Below are positions 23,901-36,425 of a DNA stretch of 64,000 nucleotides, in pieces. A model generated the notes under the pieces. That model was given only the letters and a program-made list of their open reading frames with translations, was not told where the DNA came from and made no database searches. Source of the DNA: Chimonanthus salicifolius (taxonomy: Eukaryota; Streptophyta; Magnoliopsida; Laurales; Calycanthaceae). Numbering within the stretch: position 1 is the first letter of the stretch; each line of letters begins with the position of its first letter. The DNA lies in NCBI GenBank assembly GCA_013350335.1, contig CM023538.1:45812201-45876200 (forward strand), written 5' to 3'. The position numbers and the translations under genes were made by a program.

Positions 23901-25944
23901 TGTGTTAGTGGAGCAAGTCGTTAAATATACTACTAAATGGAAAAAGAGAGATGAGTTCATTTAAAAGGTCATTATTTGAATATGAGGCCCTCCAAACATC
24001 ACTTTGATCAAACTAATTAAGTCATATTTTTTAATACTGTAAACTTCAAAAATAAAATAAATAATTTAATTGATAAATTCTATGCAAAAGTGTCACTGCA
24101 TACACCAGTGTCCAGGTGGTCATTTGATGGGAAGATGTGAAAGCCTACGTTAGATGGTTCTCTTTTCTTCATTTATGGTTACAATTGCATCAAAGGAAAT
24201 TTTTAGATGATTTTCAACCTAAGTATATTTTTTCAGCTTATAATGATATTTTGGTCCCTTTTAAGGGACCGAATTTTCCACAAAAAATTTAGTAATAACG
24301 GCTATTTTGGCTGATATTTAATTCTAATTAAAATTCAAAAAGTAAACTGGCTGAAAATTCTGAGGAGAGGCTGAAATTTCTTCTACCTTCAGCTTGGTAC
24401 ACTAATTCTAGCATTAATTTTTTTTTCAAATTTTCTGATTTCTTAAATTTCCAAAAATCTAAATGCATTACAAAGAAAATACCAGCCATAATTATTAAAG
24501 GTAATTCCGGGTGGTCCTCAAGTACCCAATACAAAATTGGAATCTGAAGTTGGGTTTAACTTTAAAATGAATAAAACAAAACATCTTTTGTAAAAAAAAA
24601 ATAATATAATAATCTCTTTTAAAATTTTAAATGTACTGGAATTTGATATAAAGTTTTTGTCAGAAAATAAGAAATTATGCAAATAAGTATCTTTTATGGA
24701 AAATATGTTTATCATCGTCACAGTCAAAACTTCATAAAAAATATGTTTCTTAATAATATATAAATAAAAATGTGAATTTAAAAAATAACCCTGAAGTAAT
24801 GAAAACAAAAAGGCAATGAGGACATGTCACATAAAGACCAATAGCTGTACAAATCCAAAAGATTCTCATGAAGTCATGAGTAGGAATTGCACACACGATC
24901 TTAGTCAGAAATGGTTATTTAGATTAAATGAGTGTAACAATTGAAAGAAAAATTGTCAAATTTATTCTACTAACCATTACGGTTTCCTTCTGCAGTAGAA
25001 CATTCTTGTGTTCCGACACAGAAACAGTGACATGAATTTCTTTTTAAAAAAAATTGGATATGAAAACATTAAAAATATAAATGAGTATTAAATAAAGAGG
25101 ATTTCTCAAATCCGTCATGCACTTTTTTTGACGAACATGTCTAGACTTTGTAGTACACCCCACTAATTCTTGGAGCATATGTAAATCTCTCTACCTGCAT
25201 ATCGTATAATTCTACGGGGAGTGGCCCTTTAGAGTAGAATGACAATTGAATTTAAAATTCTCGCTTACTGAGATGGGTTTATGACTATTACTCCAATCCT
25301 TTTAGGTTCTAATGCATCATGATTTACTGCATTTTTTTTCAAATCCTTGTTTAGATTAGAGAGCTAATTTGATTATTATATTTGAAGATAGAATGCAAAT
25401 ACAACTTATGTGAATAAATGAAATAAAAGAGAGAGAGAGATGTTTACCTTTGAAATGGTTGATGTTCATAGTTGGTGGGCTTGTGATCAGAATGAGAGTT
25501 CAGTTTCATCCCGAAATCTAAAATATCAGTCTTGAAATTTTTCAATCTAATTTTGAACCAAAAATCTAATTTTTATTTTTTCACACTCAAGTATTGGCTG
25601 AAAGATTTCTCCTGTTTGAAATTGGTAATTGTGACTGAGAGTTGGCGAAGAGGATGAGTGATTGAATGATTTGATATAGCAGCTAGTTGGTATTGGAACA
25701 TAATTCAAGCGTGACATGGTATGCAATAGGAAGAAGGTAAAGTACACGCATCAATAACAACCGTATACGTCAATGACACGCTCTCCAACTCTCTAAGCTA
25801 AGGAACTAAATGTCCATGTTAAGAAACTGAGTCAGTCTTACACAATTTGACTCGAACAGACTCTAGTCGACTCGATTGATCCTTGTTGGACAATAGTGTA
25901 GACTTCGTTCCAAAAACTCGAACTAATCAAATGTCATATTGAAC
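23901..25944. other. AT-rich intergenic DNA
   Basis: No gene is recognised. The reverse frames at 24328-24808 and 25547-25747 have no identifiable domain. A small hairpin (GGTCCCTT-TT-AAGGGACC) lies near 24253-24270. Confidence 0.4.
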
Positions 25945-26165
25945 CTAAATTGTGTAGTGATCTGAATACCATCAAAATTAGTTAGCGTACATTAAATGAA
26001 TTTTTTTTCAAAAAATCTATTTTACTCTCAACTTCACTACTTTCTCCACATTTTTCGAGACCTTCCCATAATAAAGTTGAGAGTAAAATGGAATTTTTGA
26101 AAAGAAAGTTTTCATTTGATATATGTGGACTAATTTTGGTAATGTACGGATCACTATCCAGACCC
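25945..26165. mobile_element. Foldback MITE / long imperfect hairpin
   Basis: The two halves of this segment are inverted copies. The left arm contains TAGTGATCTG, CAAAATTAGTTAGCGTACAT and TTTTACTCTCAACTTC. The reversed right arm contains TAGTGATCCG, CAAAATTAGTCCACATATAT and TTTTACTCTCAACTTT. Arms of about 90 bp flank a short loop near 26036-26073. RNA from it would fold into one long hairpin, so it could give small RNAs. Confidence 0.65.
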
Positions 26166-26648
26166 AAATCGTATTAGTGGGATGATCATAACCTTCATTT
26201 TCATGAAATTATATGATGTATTGTTTCATTGTCAATCAACCAATTAGATCAAATAATCTCCTCGGGTTTAATATCCAATGCACTGGGCATTGAAAGCTTA
26301 GATTAATATATTTGAGGTAGTGATTTCGTCTATCACTTTACTTGATAACAAGGTTTTTCAGTGATTTCGTATATTCATAAAATTACTCTCACATCCATAT
26401 GGGACGAGAATATCTATGTGATATTAAAAAAAGCTCAAATTTAATAAAACACAAAATAAAAAAAGCTGAAAATCCCATGTAAGAAAGATAGTGCAAACTG
26501 AGCACTATCCGTGCTAAAATAGATAATAAATACTTAAAGTCATATGTTGATATCCAACAATATATCTCACTTGTGCGATATCTCCTAATTTAAAATAATT
26601 TTATGGTAGTATGATAAAGAACATATAATGATAAATATTAGAGGTTAT

Positions 26649-26840
26649 TACTCATATGGGTGTAATTCAACTGGTTACCTCCAATCTCAAGAAGCGGAAG
26701 GTTACGGGTTTGAGTCTTCCTTAGCGTATCCTAGGGGCAGTGGACTCATCCGTAAGGATTTTACGCTTGATATCCTGCGTTTTCCCACCATATTTATCCG
26801 AATTCAAAGCCCGATCCAAAATTTTATTTGCATCTAATAC
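26649..26840 (+). mobile_element. tRNA-derived SINE
   Basis: TGTAATTCAACTGGTTACC (A box) and ACGGGTTTGAGTCTTCC (B box) are spaced as in a tRNA promoter. An unrelated body of about 120 bases follows. This is the layout of a plant SINE. No tRNA fold or anticodon arm is complete. The 69-codon frame over it is fortuitous. Confidence 0.6.
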
Positions 26841-27224
26841 AATACTTCTTTGCCATTTGCTTCTTTTCAAGTGACTTTTGGTCGCATCTAATAGAGTGAT
26901 CTTTTTTTAATAGTAAAGGTGTATTAGGTTAGTCTAGAGCCAAATTCAAGATCTTTACTTTAATTTCTAAACCTTAGATCAAATGAATTACCCATCAAAA
27001 TAATTTAATCAGGGAGTTCAAATACAAGACCAGATTGGCTCGTTTGGCATTCCTAACTTTAAAACAGCATGAAAGAGTGAAAATGTTATCTTGATTTGGC
27101 CGATTTCATTTATAAAGCTACCCAATATGGAAACTTCCTTAGTTTGTGAAGTAACAGGGTTTAGTGCTTGTGCTTCCTGGAACAAGAAACTTGGATGATG
27201 TTTATAACAGTGATCATAAGTTCA

Positions 27225-28060
27225 TAGGGACATATCATATCGATGACACCTCTCTTTTCTGCAATTTTTTTTTTTGTTTTGGAAAAATATTAAAAAATAA
27301 TAAAAAATAGAAAAAAATGAAAAATCTATGGTCAAAATATTCCTTTTAAAATAAGGAGTTTTAGCGCTTTTAGAGTCAAATTTTTAATACTAATAAAGTA
27401 TTTTAAAAATATCTTAAAACTTTGAAAAATATCTAAATTTTTATAAATTATGAGATTTAAAAAACACCAAATATAAAATTCATGTTCTCAAATATCCCCT
27501 AGTAACATGCATTTTCATTATAAATTTTTTTGAGTTCCATAAAAATAACTGAATATTAGAAAAATTAGACAAACACTCCAAAAACTATATGAATCAAAAT
27601 ATTTGTATACAATTTCATTCATTTCTTTTCATAAAAACTCAAAAATGAAAATTATCTTAAATCAAGTTTTTAGAAATTTTTAGAAAATCACACACCTTAC
27701 AAACTATTGAATGACATTAATACATCTCCATTGAATTCTATAAGCATTAAATATTGTTTCATTAAATTATTTTCATAAAAAACTTAAAATTTGAAATTAT
27801 CTTAGAGCCGAAATTCAAAAAAATTGAGAAAAATAACTAAAAAAACTCAAATTTGAATAACTTCTTTTTAAACCTTTTTAAATATGAAAAAAAAAATAGA
27901 AAAACTAAAAAATTGGTCCAAATGTTTCTTTAAATAAAAAAACCACCATCGACCAAAACAAAAGATAAAGTGATCGTAGGATTGATTCGATACGTATCAA
28001 CAACCCTAAGCCTGATATGTATCGGTCGATAACTCGATCCTAGATATCTGATGATAGCAT
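27225..28060. repeat. AT-rich segment bounded by GATATCG-type blocks, copy B (weak)
   Basis: The left edge has CATATCATATCGATGACACC. The right edge has GATTCGATACGTATCA, TATGTATCGGTCGATAACTC and CTAGATATCTG. Between them is a long poly-A/T and GAAAAA-rich core. The plan resembles the repeats at 23115 and 50400, but the motif match is weaker. Confidence 0.35.
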
Positions 28061-28602
28061 AAAACAATAATATTCTATCATTTCTTTGTTGGGACCATCC
28101 ATACTCAGATCGTTCCTCACGATTGATCTCAAAAGTTGCCTAATGCACGTGGCCAAACTCACATCAAAGCTATTGTCCAACCCAATTTATTTGTGGTCAA
28201 CTTTTTTCACTCAATACTAATAATCAATAAAAATAAAAACCACTCCAATCTGCATATCCAAATCACCTGATCACAACTGTAAAGCATTCGATGGTTGAGA
28301 GTTGAGACTACTTAAACCTATGAGGGTTTCAATTGTCAAGTGGATCGATTTGAATGGAAACCATTTCTCATTACATGGTAAATCTAAAAGGGGTCACATG
28401 CAACCACTTTATTCTAACCATTTCAGCTTTGGCTTGGAAAATGAAATGTTGTACGAAAAAGGGCCACCATTTAGTGATTAATATCAAATGGTTAGTGTAT
28501 CTGGCACATTTCGACTGTTGAAAGAGCCAGTCAATCCAAGTAGAGAAAAGGGTACCTGCAAGTAGACATGTGGGACTCTGTTACACACTCAAAAGGTGAT
28601 TA

Positions 28603-28636
28603 GTCTCTCTCCCTCTCCCTCTCCCTCTCCCTCTCT
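28603..28636. repeat. (TCTCCC)n microsatellite
   Basis: A short run of CTCTCC/CTCCCT hexamers. Confidence 0.9.
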
Positions 28637-28903
28637 TCTATATAGTACATAACATGAACTTCACTTTGGCCCATATATATGATTGCATGTAAAAGGAAAA
28701 ATCATTTAATCAAATTCCACACAAAAAAATTGCACAGGACCCTGATTATATATGTAACATATAAATTTGATGGAAACAGTATCCTACTCCTGCAAAACTG
28801 AAAGAAAAAGCTTCAACACTTGGGATTAGGCCTGTAAACGGACCCAGGTCCGGCCCGGCACGGTAGGATCCGGCCGGCCCGATTGAATAATTGGACTGTC
28901 CGC

Positions 28904-29037
28904 GACCCGGCAATACGAGTCCGATTAGCCTTAAGCCCGGACAGGCCCGTAATCCTGGTGGACCATCCGAGACCCGGCAATACGAGTCCGATTAGCCTTA
29001 AGCCCGGACAGGCCCGTAATCCTGGTGGACCATCCGC
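28904..29037. repeat. Two 67-bp tandem copies in the hAT subterminal region
   Basis: GACCCGGCAATACGAGTC begins at 28904 and again at 28971, and the two 67-bp units are nearly identical by eye. They lie just inside the left terminal repeat, where hAT transposases usually bind short repeated motifs. Confidence 0.9.
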
Positions 29038-29768
29038 GGCCCGATAAAGGCCCGTTTGCCTGTTTTCAACCCATTATTCTAGTAATCTGAATTAAAATTT
29101 GAAATTAAGACTAGATTACATGGTCATAGTTTAAAAAAACAACTTTTGAATTGTTCAACTTAAATTTTTGTTGAGTCAAATTAATTCTAACTAAATCAAC
29201 CAAGTTTTTCAAGTTTTTAAACAAAATATTGCATTTAAGGCACATTAAATACCTCTTTAAAATAATTTTAAAGAAAAAATAAGATATATTTGAACTTTTC
29301 AATTGTTGATTTTTTTTTTAAAAAAAATTTCAATTAAGTCTTTGAGTATTAAAATTCGAAAAAGAAAGCTTTAATTTGCATCATTTCTTTCGAATGAGGT
29401 CTTCATGAGAAAGACATATACATGATGATAATAATAATGTTACAATCCACTAAAATTAAACTCAACTAAAATGATTTTTGAATTGAAGCTCTCTACCGTA
29501 TCCTCTTTATCTCTTTAGCTTTCTTGAGATCCTTTGCCAAAATTATAAGTTTCAAACATCTCACTCCTTCCACCATAAACCAAATTTATCCTCTTCACCT
29601 GAAATTCACATGCAAAACAACCAACAAAAATGCCCATATGAATTTACAGTGAAAGTTAACAAATAGACCAAACACCAAAAGCCTAAAATCAACAATCGTA
29701 TCACTTTCTTCACATGAGAATCATATCGTGAAAAGTGTAGGGCTTTGTCCAAGATTGCTTGATGTTTA

Positions 29769-30020
29769 AAAACAGGAAAATAAAGAGAAAACATACAAGT
29801 TCCACTACTACTCGAACCAGTAAATAATCCCGAACAATGATTACATATTGCAGTCCAAACTCCATTCATCTCCATGTAATGGAAATCATTCCAAACAGTC
29901 GACATCCTTTTCCTATGTACATCTTTTTGGGATCTAAAAGAGTTAGATGTCGTATCTATCTCATTCTCGGTAATAAAGTCGTTCCTCTCATTAGGTTTAG
30001 AAATTGTACTACATAAACAA
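29769..30020 (-). pseudogene. hAT transposase N-terminal fragment with BED zinc finger
   Basis: The minus-strand frame reads STVWNDFHYMEMNGVW, then AICNHCSGLFTGSSSSGT. This is the first half of a BED-type zinc finger (aromatic residues, then the C-X2-C pair) as found in hAT transposases. It is preceded by a charged leader (HRKRM) that is open for about 40 codons upstream. After GSSSSGT the match stops at a plausible donor (TT|GTATGT). The His pair of the finger and the catalytic core are not found, so only this fragment survives. Confidence 0.7.
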
Positions 30021-31511
30021 TTATGTTCAAATAAGCAAAGTGTTTAAAATGGGGAATTCATCATGTTTACAAAGAATTTTTACACATGGTGTTCAAGGTG
30101 CACAAATGCTTTGAGTCAATCTTCGGTCCAAGTAAATATTGCCAAAATTGCTGTCATGGGAATCGTCTCATCATATAGTAGGGTCAACATATGGCAAGAG
30201 ATTTGAACAATGGTGGAGAAGGTCTTAATAAGTTTGTCTATGGAAGATCTAAAAGGAAACTCAGGGCCCTGACTTAAACCCCATATTCCCATTATAAATT
30301 AATTATAATGCCATAAGGAAAATTGGCCAGCAAATGCAAGAGAAGAAAAAATTTATAAGCTGACAGTTTATTAACTGGAGGAATTGCAGAGCCCTGTACA
30401 ACAGCAAATGCACAGTTGGCATACCCCTTGCTGAGGTCATGGATCCTACCATTGATGAAGAGTGTCCTGACAAGCACACAGATGAGAAGATCCTACTAAA
30501 AATACCAAAGACTAGATATGGCTAGGATCTTTTTATTTGGGAGACAAGACATTTTCCCCCATGAGGCCCATTGCATGAAAAAATAGATCAATGAACCATC
30601 ATTCAAACAAAGAGTTGCAGCAAAGTGCACAATAACTGTAGTGGAGGATCTTGCATGCATGTACTGATGTGGAAGAATTCAGAAAAGTGGACAATACAAC
30701 AAGAGAAACCAGATTGCTTCCCAGGTCAAAAGTAAATCAACTTGAGAAAGAGTCGAGTCATTTTGACTAGAATAGAGTCAATTAGCCTTGCATAGAACAA
30801 GAACAGAAGAATTTTGAATACTGGGCTTCTCTAATGCTTTGGTCCCAAAAAAGAACATGAACCTACAAGGATCTCTCTAACTTGGGCCAGGCAACCAGCC
30901 CAACAAACCACATTCTTTGAAAACTTGCAACTAAAAGAAAGCTAACATAAACCTCAGACCCTTCTCAAAAACCCTCACTATAAAGCTCAGGACACATATA
31001 ATCATTAATTCCACTATGAATTACTGTCTGAATCTCAGTTTGGCAAGGGATAATTGTAATCAAATCTTGCAAAAATAAAAGTAGACAATGGCTAGAAGGC
31101 AGTAAACTAACTATGGAGTTGATTTTCATTGAATCAATAGTGCCATGGCAGTAAATTTAGCAAATAAGATGTAGATTCCACAATTTTCTGGGTATGAGAG
31201 ATTAATACAAAATGAACAAACCCTAAATATGAAAGAATGTTGTCTGAATGCAAAAATGGAGCCATTTGGAGACACCCTAGAACCAGTTTTCCAGAAGTAC
31301 AGACCCCATTGTTTGGGAAATGTAATTGCTTTTATACAGAACTTTAAGATAAAAAATGAAAAAAAGTCGATGAAATCAAAGAAAGCATGTTATTGAGGTC
31401 TAGTAACTCATTTTTCACAGAAAGGTGTACCTAACCATTATTTAGATTACCTTCAATGAGCTTACATTTCACACTTAATAAGGACATAATACATTGTTGC
31501 TTTGTTACTTT

Positions 31512-31716
31512 CCCGGCCCCGAGTGTGGGCTGCCATTGTTTTGGGTTATGTAGTTTGGCCTGGCCTGGCCCGGGATGTGAGCTGCCATTGTTTTGGGCTA
31601 TGTAGTTTGGCCTGGCCCGGGATGTGAGCTGCCCATGTTTGGGTTTTTCCTTCTGCTTTTTGCCTGGCCCGGATGTGGGGTGCCCATGTTTGGGTTTCTT
31701 CTTCTGCTGATGATGA
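31512..31716. repeat. Degenerate tandem repeats inside the hAT element
   Basis: Two copies of about 56 bp (GTGGGCTGCCATTGTTTTGG..., ending in GTAGTTTGGCCTGGCC) are followed by two related copies with CCATGTTTGGGTTT and TTCTTCTGCT. All share CCTGGCCCGGGATGTG-like blocks. The 100-codon reverse frame with repeated HGHPTSGPG-type peptides is a product of this repeat. Confidence 0.75.
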
Positions 31717-32825
31717 TCACAACATGACCCCATCCTTATTCAGTCCAATGAAATATTATAATAAGATTCAAACAGCCATGAGACTAAAAACCAAACAGAT
31801 GGACAAGCATTCTCTCATGAAAACCTGGTAAATCAGCATATCATGCTTAATTAAAACAATATGATGGAAACAACCAAAAGCAAAAAAAGTAAAGAAGAAT
31901 AATCACCAAAGATGGTAGTAATCTCCCAGTGCCATACACCTAAATCATGTGTTTTCTGTAAGATGAAAGCTCCCAATACCCAGTCAAGTGGGTAATCTCA
32001 TCTACTCATTCTTCTATGGATACCTCAGTTTCAGCACATATATCAGCATTGCCGGATAAAGATAGCTCATATTTTCGGACACTGGCCTGATATTTTGGCT
32101 AATGTCAGCCCATCAGAGGCAAAAAACAAGATTCTCGATAAACTCTGTTTTTCCTCAAAAATAAATAATAATTAATAAAAGAACCCTACGAAAATGGCAT
32201 ATTGTGAGACCACTTGTGCTTCCTTATCAGCAAAAAAAGTAAGAAGATCTGAAAAACCCATGGACAAACACACGATTTCCAGTTTCACTCATCCAAAACG
32301 GATCCTTTTTCAACAAATTAAAAAGAAAACATTGGGTTATCTTCTCTAATCACTTACAGATTTGCAGATCGACCAAAAAAATCTAAAGTCTCGATCTGAG
32401 TGCAGAGGCTACAGGCGATGGAAGTCTCAATCGGATTTCTAGAGAGGTGCGAGAGAGGGGAGAATGGAAAGAGGGAGAAAAGAGAGATCCGGTGAGAGGG
32501 AGATCTTTCAAATGACAGCAGCGAGCATGAGAGAGCGGTGGCCTGAGAAGCAATCGCCAGAAGAAATCGCAATGCAAATGAGAAGAAATCGTCAGTAAGA
32601 AGAAATGGCAATGCAATGCAAATGAGAACTGAGAAGAAATGGTAAAAAGCCCTAAAAATCCATTTTAATCCAGACAGTCCGCGGCCCGCCCGAGTCCTTA
32701 TCGGACTCTTCGACCCGTCCGCGAATCCTTATCGGACTCTAGAGTCCGGCTCGCTGATGGACTCTAGGATTCGGGCCGGACAGTCCGCGGGCCGGGCAGA
32801 GTCCGTTTACAGGCCTACTTGGGAA

Positions 32826-33765
32826 GATTGCCTGAAAGTGAAAGAAACAAACTTGCCTGCTTTTCTTTCTCACAGTGAAGATGTATCCCTCTTGCCATCG
32901 ACTTTCAAATATGCGTGGAATCAGTTGCCATGAGGCCTCTCTCTAGGGACATCATCAGTATCATCTCCCATTGTGGAGAGAGAAAAAGGAGCAATTGCAA
33001 CGTTGAAAGTAGATGACCCTCTGTCTATATTATGTGTCATCTCAAAATCACCTTCCTGCCTTGCACAAATAACATAGATTGGCAATCTAAATCAAAGAAA
33101 TGCAAAATAGAAATCATGAAAAGCCCTATGGTAATAAAGAAATGCAGAAAGGAAGAATGACATGTACAAGCATGCATGCAGTACATGATGAAAAAATACA
33201 TGCACAACCATGGAAGGTGTGTGTATGGAAGGGAAGAATATGAAAAATGAAATGCTGAAGCCTGCTGAAGTTGAATGAACCTGGTCATGTACTATGTGAC
33301 TGAATTGGGTACAACTCACCGGATCTAGTCTTCGTTGAAGCTGATCAACTAAACTTGTTGAACTTTGTGACTTTTTCCAAAGAGTGTTCCCAACAAATTG
33401 CTGAAAGAAGTTAATGCTGTTGGTTTATGAGCATTCAAGTGTGGCTTTACATCTTCACAGATAACGTGTTTATGGTAATGGATAATAGGTGTTTGAACTT
33501 AGAAATCAATACTTGTTTGTAGATTGAAATGAATAACTTTGGCTTCTATTTTGCAAGTTAGTTGAAATTTGAAATTTAAAATGATGACGACAATGATTAT
33601 GATGTATTTGATATCTTACCTAATCCTTGGGGGTGTATTTTCATGTTACTCAAGGCATATGGAATTTATTTTGATCATCAATTATGAATGTATAATCTAT
33701 GAATAAATATTTAAATTTAATTAACTAATCTGCAGAGTCACCTAGTCTGCTCAACCTGGTAACTG
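32826..33765. other. Intergenic DNA between the hAT and gypsy elements
   Basis: No gene is recognised. The overlapping reverse frames at 33037-33319 share no family and are probably chance. Confidence 0.4.
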
Positions 33766-36305
33766 GATTTGCCAAACTATGCATGTGATGTCCACGTCAT
33801 ATCCTCCCTCCTGAGAGAAACTCGTCCTCAAGTTTGGGAGGTTTGCACTTGGAAGGAACGGCCATGTCATAGGTTACTTCCTATGCCTGTCCTATGCCGC
33901 TGCATCATTCTCCTCCGTTTGGAAAAAGCTCATCTTCGAATTAAGAATGTCAGATATTGGGGAGAACCAAATTCTCAAAGGCCGCCATTGTTTCCTTTGA
34001 ACTTGTTGAAAATCATGCCCTATATGCATTGCCCCAGGTGGTGTATTACATGTTGTGATTCTTTTTAATGTGTTGCCCACAGCAAATGAGGAAATATTGG
34101 GTGTAGAGAATTGGTTTAAATAGTTTTCCCAAACTAGATCTACATAAGGTCAGATACTGTTGTCTGAGTCTACAAGATACCTTTCATCTATCGCTCCCAA
34201 TGTACAGATCTATACAGATTGCTCCTTGCCTGGTGTAGAAAGGATGTCCACAACACCTTCCTGATGCCATTTCTCTTCCCGAGGTTCAGAATTCCTCCCT
34301 GACTGTTCGTCTGCTGTTTTCACGGAGTGAACATTGTCCGGAACAAACTCAACTTGTATAGCTCCCTTTGGTGCAATAAGGGAGTGTTGAAGCATCATGT
34401 TATCACTAGTATCTCCATCATCGAAGGCATTTGTGTCACTGGGTTGTCTGTCATATGATAGCCCATTGTCCTCCTTGGTTAAGCACACTACTCTATTTGG
34501 ACACTCGAAAGCTACCCTAACCCATTACTATTGAAGCATTCTAGCTTACTACTCAGTCTTAACAGTATACTAGAAGATGTAACCTGATCTGTGGTGGATC
34601 TGCTGGGATTAATCCTGCTGCTAGTTGGTGGGTTGGCTTTATCTCTCCTATCCTCAAGCCTCTTGAACTGAACTGCTTTCTTGTATGCATTTCTGGAGTA
34701 GTCGGGACATCTAAGCTTGATGACGAAGGATTCATTATCACCGTGATGTCTTTTTTTCTAGCCTTCTTTCACCATGTGTAGGCCGTTGGTAGAACAGTCT
34801 GCTAGCATCATCTTCCACCGAAGATCTAGGAAATGTTGCTCAGGAGGTCCTAGATAGATTAGAAGGCGTGGGTGCTGAAAATCTGGACCTCTTCGTTGCA
34901 TGTTTGTCCGCAACATGGACAACTTTCTGGTGACATTGGCGATCATTTCTCACATCTCACGCAGCTCCACATGCACTTGGTCCCTCAGGGACCTATCCCG
35001 ATTGTCACCTGTTGCATGTTGGGTCTGACAAACTGAATTGGATTGGAATTCATCATCATTTCTGCCTCATTGGTTGCGTCTAGTGTAACCTCCCGCCATT
35101 GACATTCGAGGTACATGGCATCGCTCTCCCAAAAAGGTGAGGTACCTTGCTACAAAAATAACATCGTCTCCAAACACAAAAGTAGAATGCAAATGAAAGC
35201 AAGGTGTGCCGAATATAAGTGTATTAGGAAAAAAGCTCTAATACAGTAATACCAACTGATGGAGGCTAAACTAGTGTAAAAACCTTTCTTTGTCTTCAAT
35301 GAATTTAAAGGACCAAAGGAACTTCCATTCAAAGTGAATCCAAACCAAAGACGTCACTAGAAGCAATCTTTGGTGATGCTAGTTTCTGGTTTACGCGACT
35401 TCAATTGAAAAGAAAATGCAATTCCAATTGAATAATTTAACCTCAATTAAGTGATGAACTTTAAATGGAAAACAAACAACAATTTAACTCAAATAAACAA
35501 AGAAACTAAGAACTCAATTGAGAAACTTACTTAAAACTTATTCCAAAATTGAGACTCCACTCAACTTAAATTCAAAACTTCATAAAACAAAGCCAAAATT
35601 CGATGACTACAAGGATTCCCATGGCCTCCTTTTATAGGCCTAGGAGTAGTGACTAACCCTAGGTAAACCAACCCTAATCCCAAAACCAACCATAGTTGGC
35701 GTGGGAAACTAAGAGTGGAGGCATTTGGAATCCCAAGTCCACGCTATCAATGTCATCTTAAATAACCAATGAGAAAAGTGAAATTACATCCAATAAGAAA
35801 AAGACACCTAAGATCTAAGACTCCACAAAACTCTAGTTATCCATGTACCTAGGCTTCTTCATGCATGTTAGGGAAGGAGAGAGACTTGTATTCTTTAAAG
35901 GATCTTCATGCATGCTTGGAATAGAGAGATCATGTACCAAGGGAGATGAACCATTGAGGAGGAATTCAAGAGATATGCCCCACCACGTGAGTACATTCAC
36001 ATGTCCACTTCGTTGCTAGGGTTTTGAGCATGCAACCATCCGAGTGGTGTCCATTGTGCTTTCAAATGGTTCCCGATGTCATGGGTGGGGTCCATATGCA
36101 CTAGTCATTTTGGAGCCAAAATTAGATAGTTTGGGCCCACCTTTGCCACGATAAAACATGAAGCAATTTTCTCCATTAATTGCACCTTGATATGTGATGT
36201 CTGCATCATCCTCCCTCCTGAGAGAAACTCCTCCTCGAGTTTGGGAGGTTTGCACTTGGAGAGAATGGCCTCATCATAGGTTGCATCCTATGCCTTTCCT
36301 ATGCC
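33766..36305 (-). mobile_element. Ty3/gypsy-like LTR retrotransposon remnant
   Basis: On the minus strand the ends at 36290-36190 and 33890-33770 both read KPPKLE(E/D)EFLS. A second, neighbouring FEDELF-like motif lies near 33930. Both resemble the C-terminus of plant gypsy polyproteins just before the LTR. Between them lie a candidate LTR promoter at 35630 and a frame near 34800-35100 with SLRDQVHVELREM and RKLSMLRTNMQRRG, possibly gag. Other frames at 34210-34741 look like internal gypsy sequence but are interrupted. No reverse transcriptase or integrase is recognised, so much of the element is missing. The right edge is cut by the LINE at 36306. Confidence 0.5.
35630..35636 (-). promoter_or_regulatory. 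Candidate LTR TATA box
   Basis: On the minus strand the sequence reads CCTATAAAAGGAGGCC, a strong plant TATA box. A leader follows without early recognisable coding sequence. It sits where the U3/R boundary of the gypsy-like LTR would be. Confidence 0.5.
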
Positions 36306-36425
36306 ACATCAAAAGACCTCCTTGGAAATTGGTCATAATGGTCAAGGAGATTCGTGCATTGTGTTTGGATAGAGACATCACCTATGAGCATGTTCAAAGA
36401 TCAACTAATGGAGTAGCAGACTTCT

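Larger units (their letters stand above)
28827..32817 (-). mobile_element. hAT-type DNA transposon, decayed, about 4.0 kb
   Basis: The ends TAGGCCTGTAAACGGAC and, reversed on the right, TAGGCCTGTAAACGGAC match over 17 bases. Flanks CTTGGGAT (28819-28826) and CTTGGGAA (32818-32825) give a 7/8 match to the 8-bp target duplication expected of hAT elements. Subterminal regions are unusually GC-rich, full of CCGGCCCG and GTCCGCGG motifs, against an AT-rich interior. A BED-finger transposase start lies on the minus strand at 29769-30020. A possible 5' exon with a GTAAGT donor lies at about 32358-32640 on the same strand. No dimerisation domain or DDE core is recognisable, so the element is non-autonomous. 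Confidence 0.8.

Noticed and set aside
26649..26730. tRNA gene suggested by A and B boxes
   Set aside because: Box spacing fits, but there is no complete cloverleaf and a SINE body follows.
28904..29037. CRISPR-like direct repeats
   Set aside because: There are only two adjacent copies without spacers, inside a eukaryotic transposon end.
31431..31733. 100-codon reverse frame with repeated HGxxTSGPG peptides
   Set aside because: It is the translation of a DNA tandem repeat inside the hAT element.
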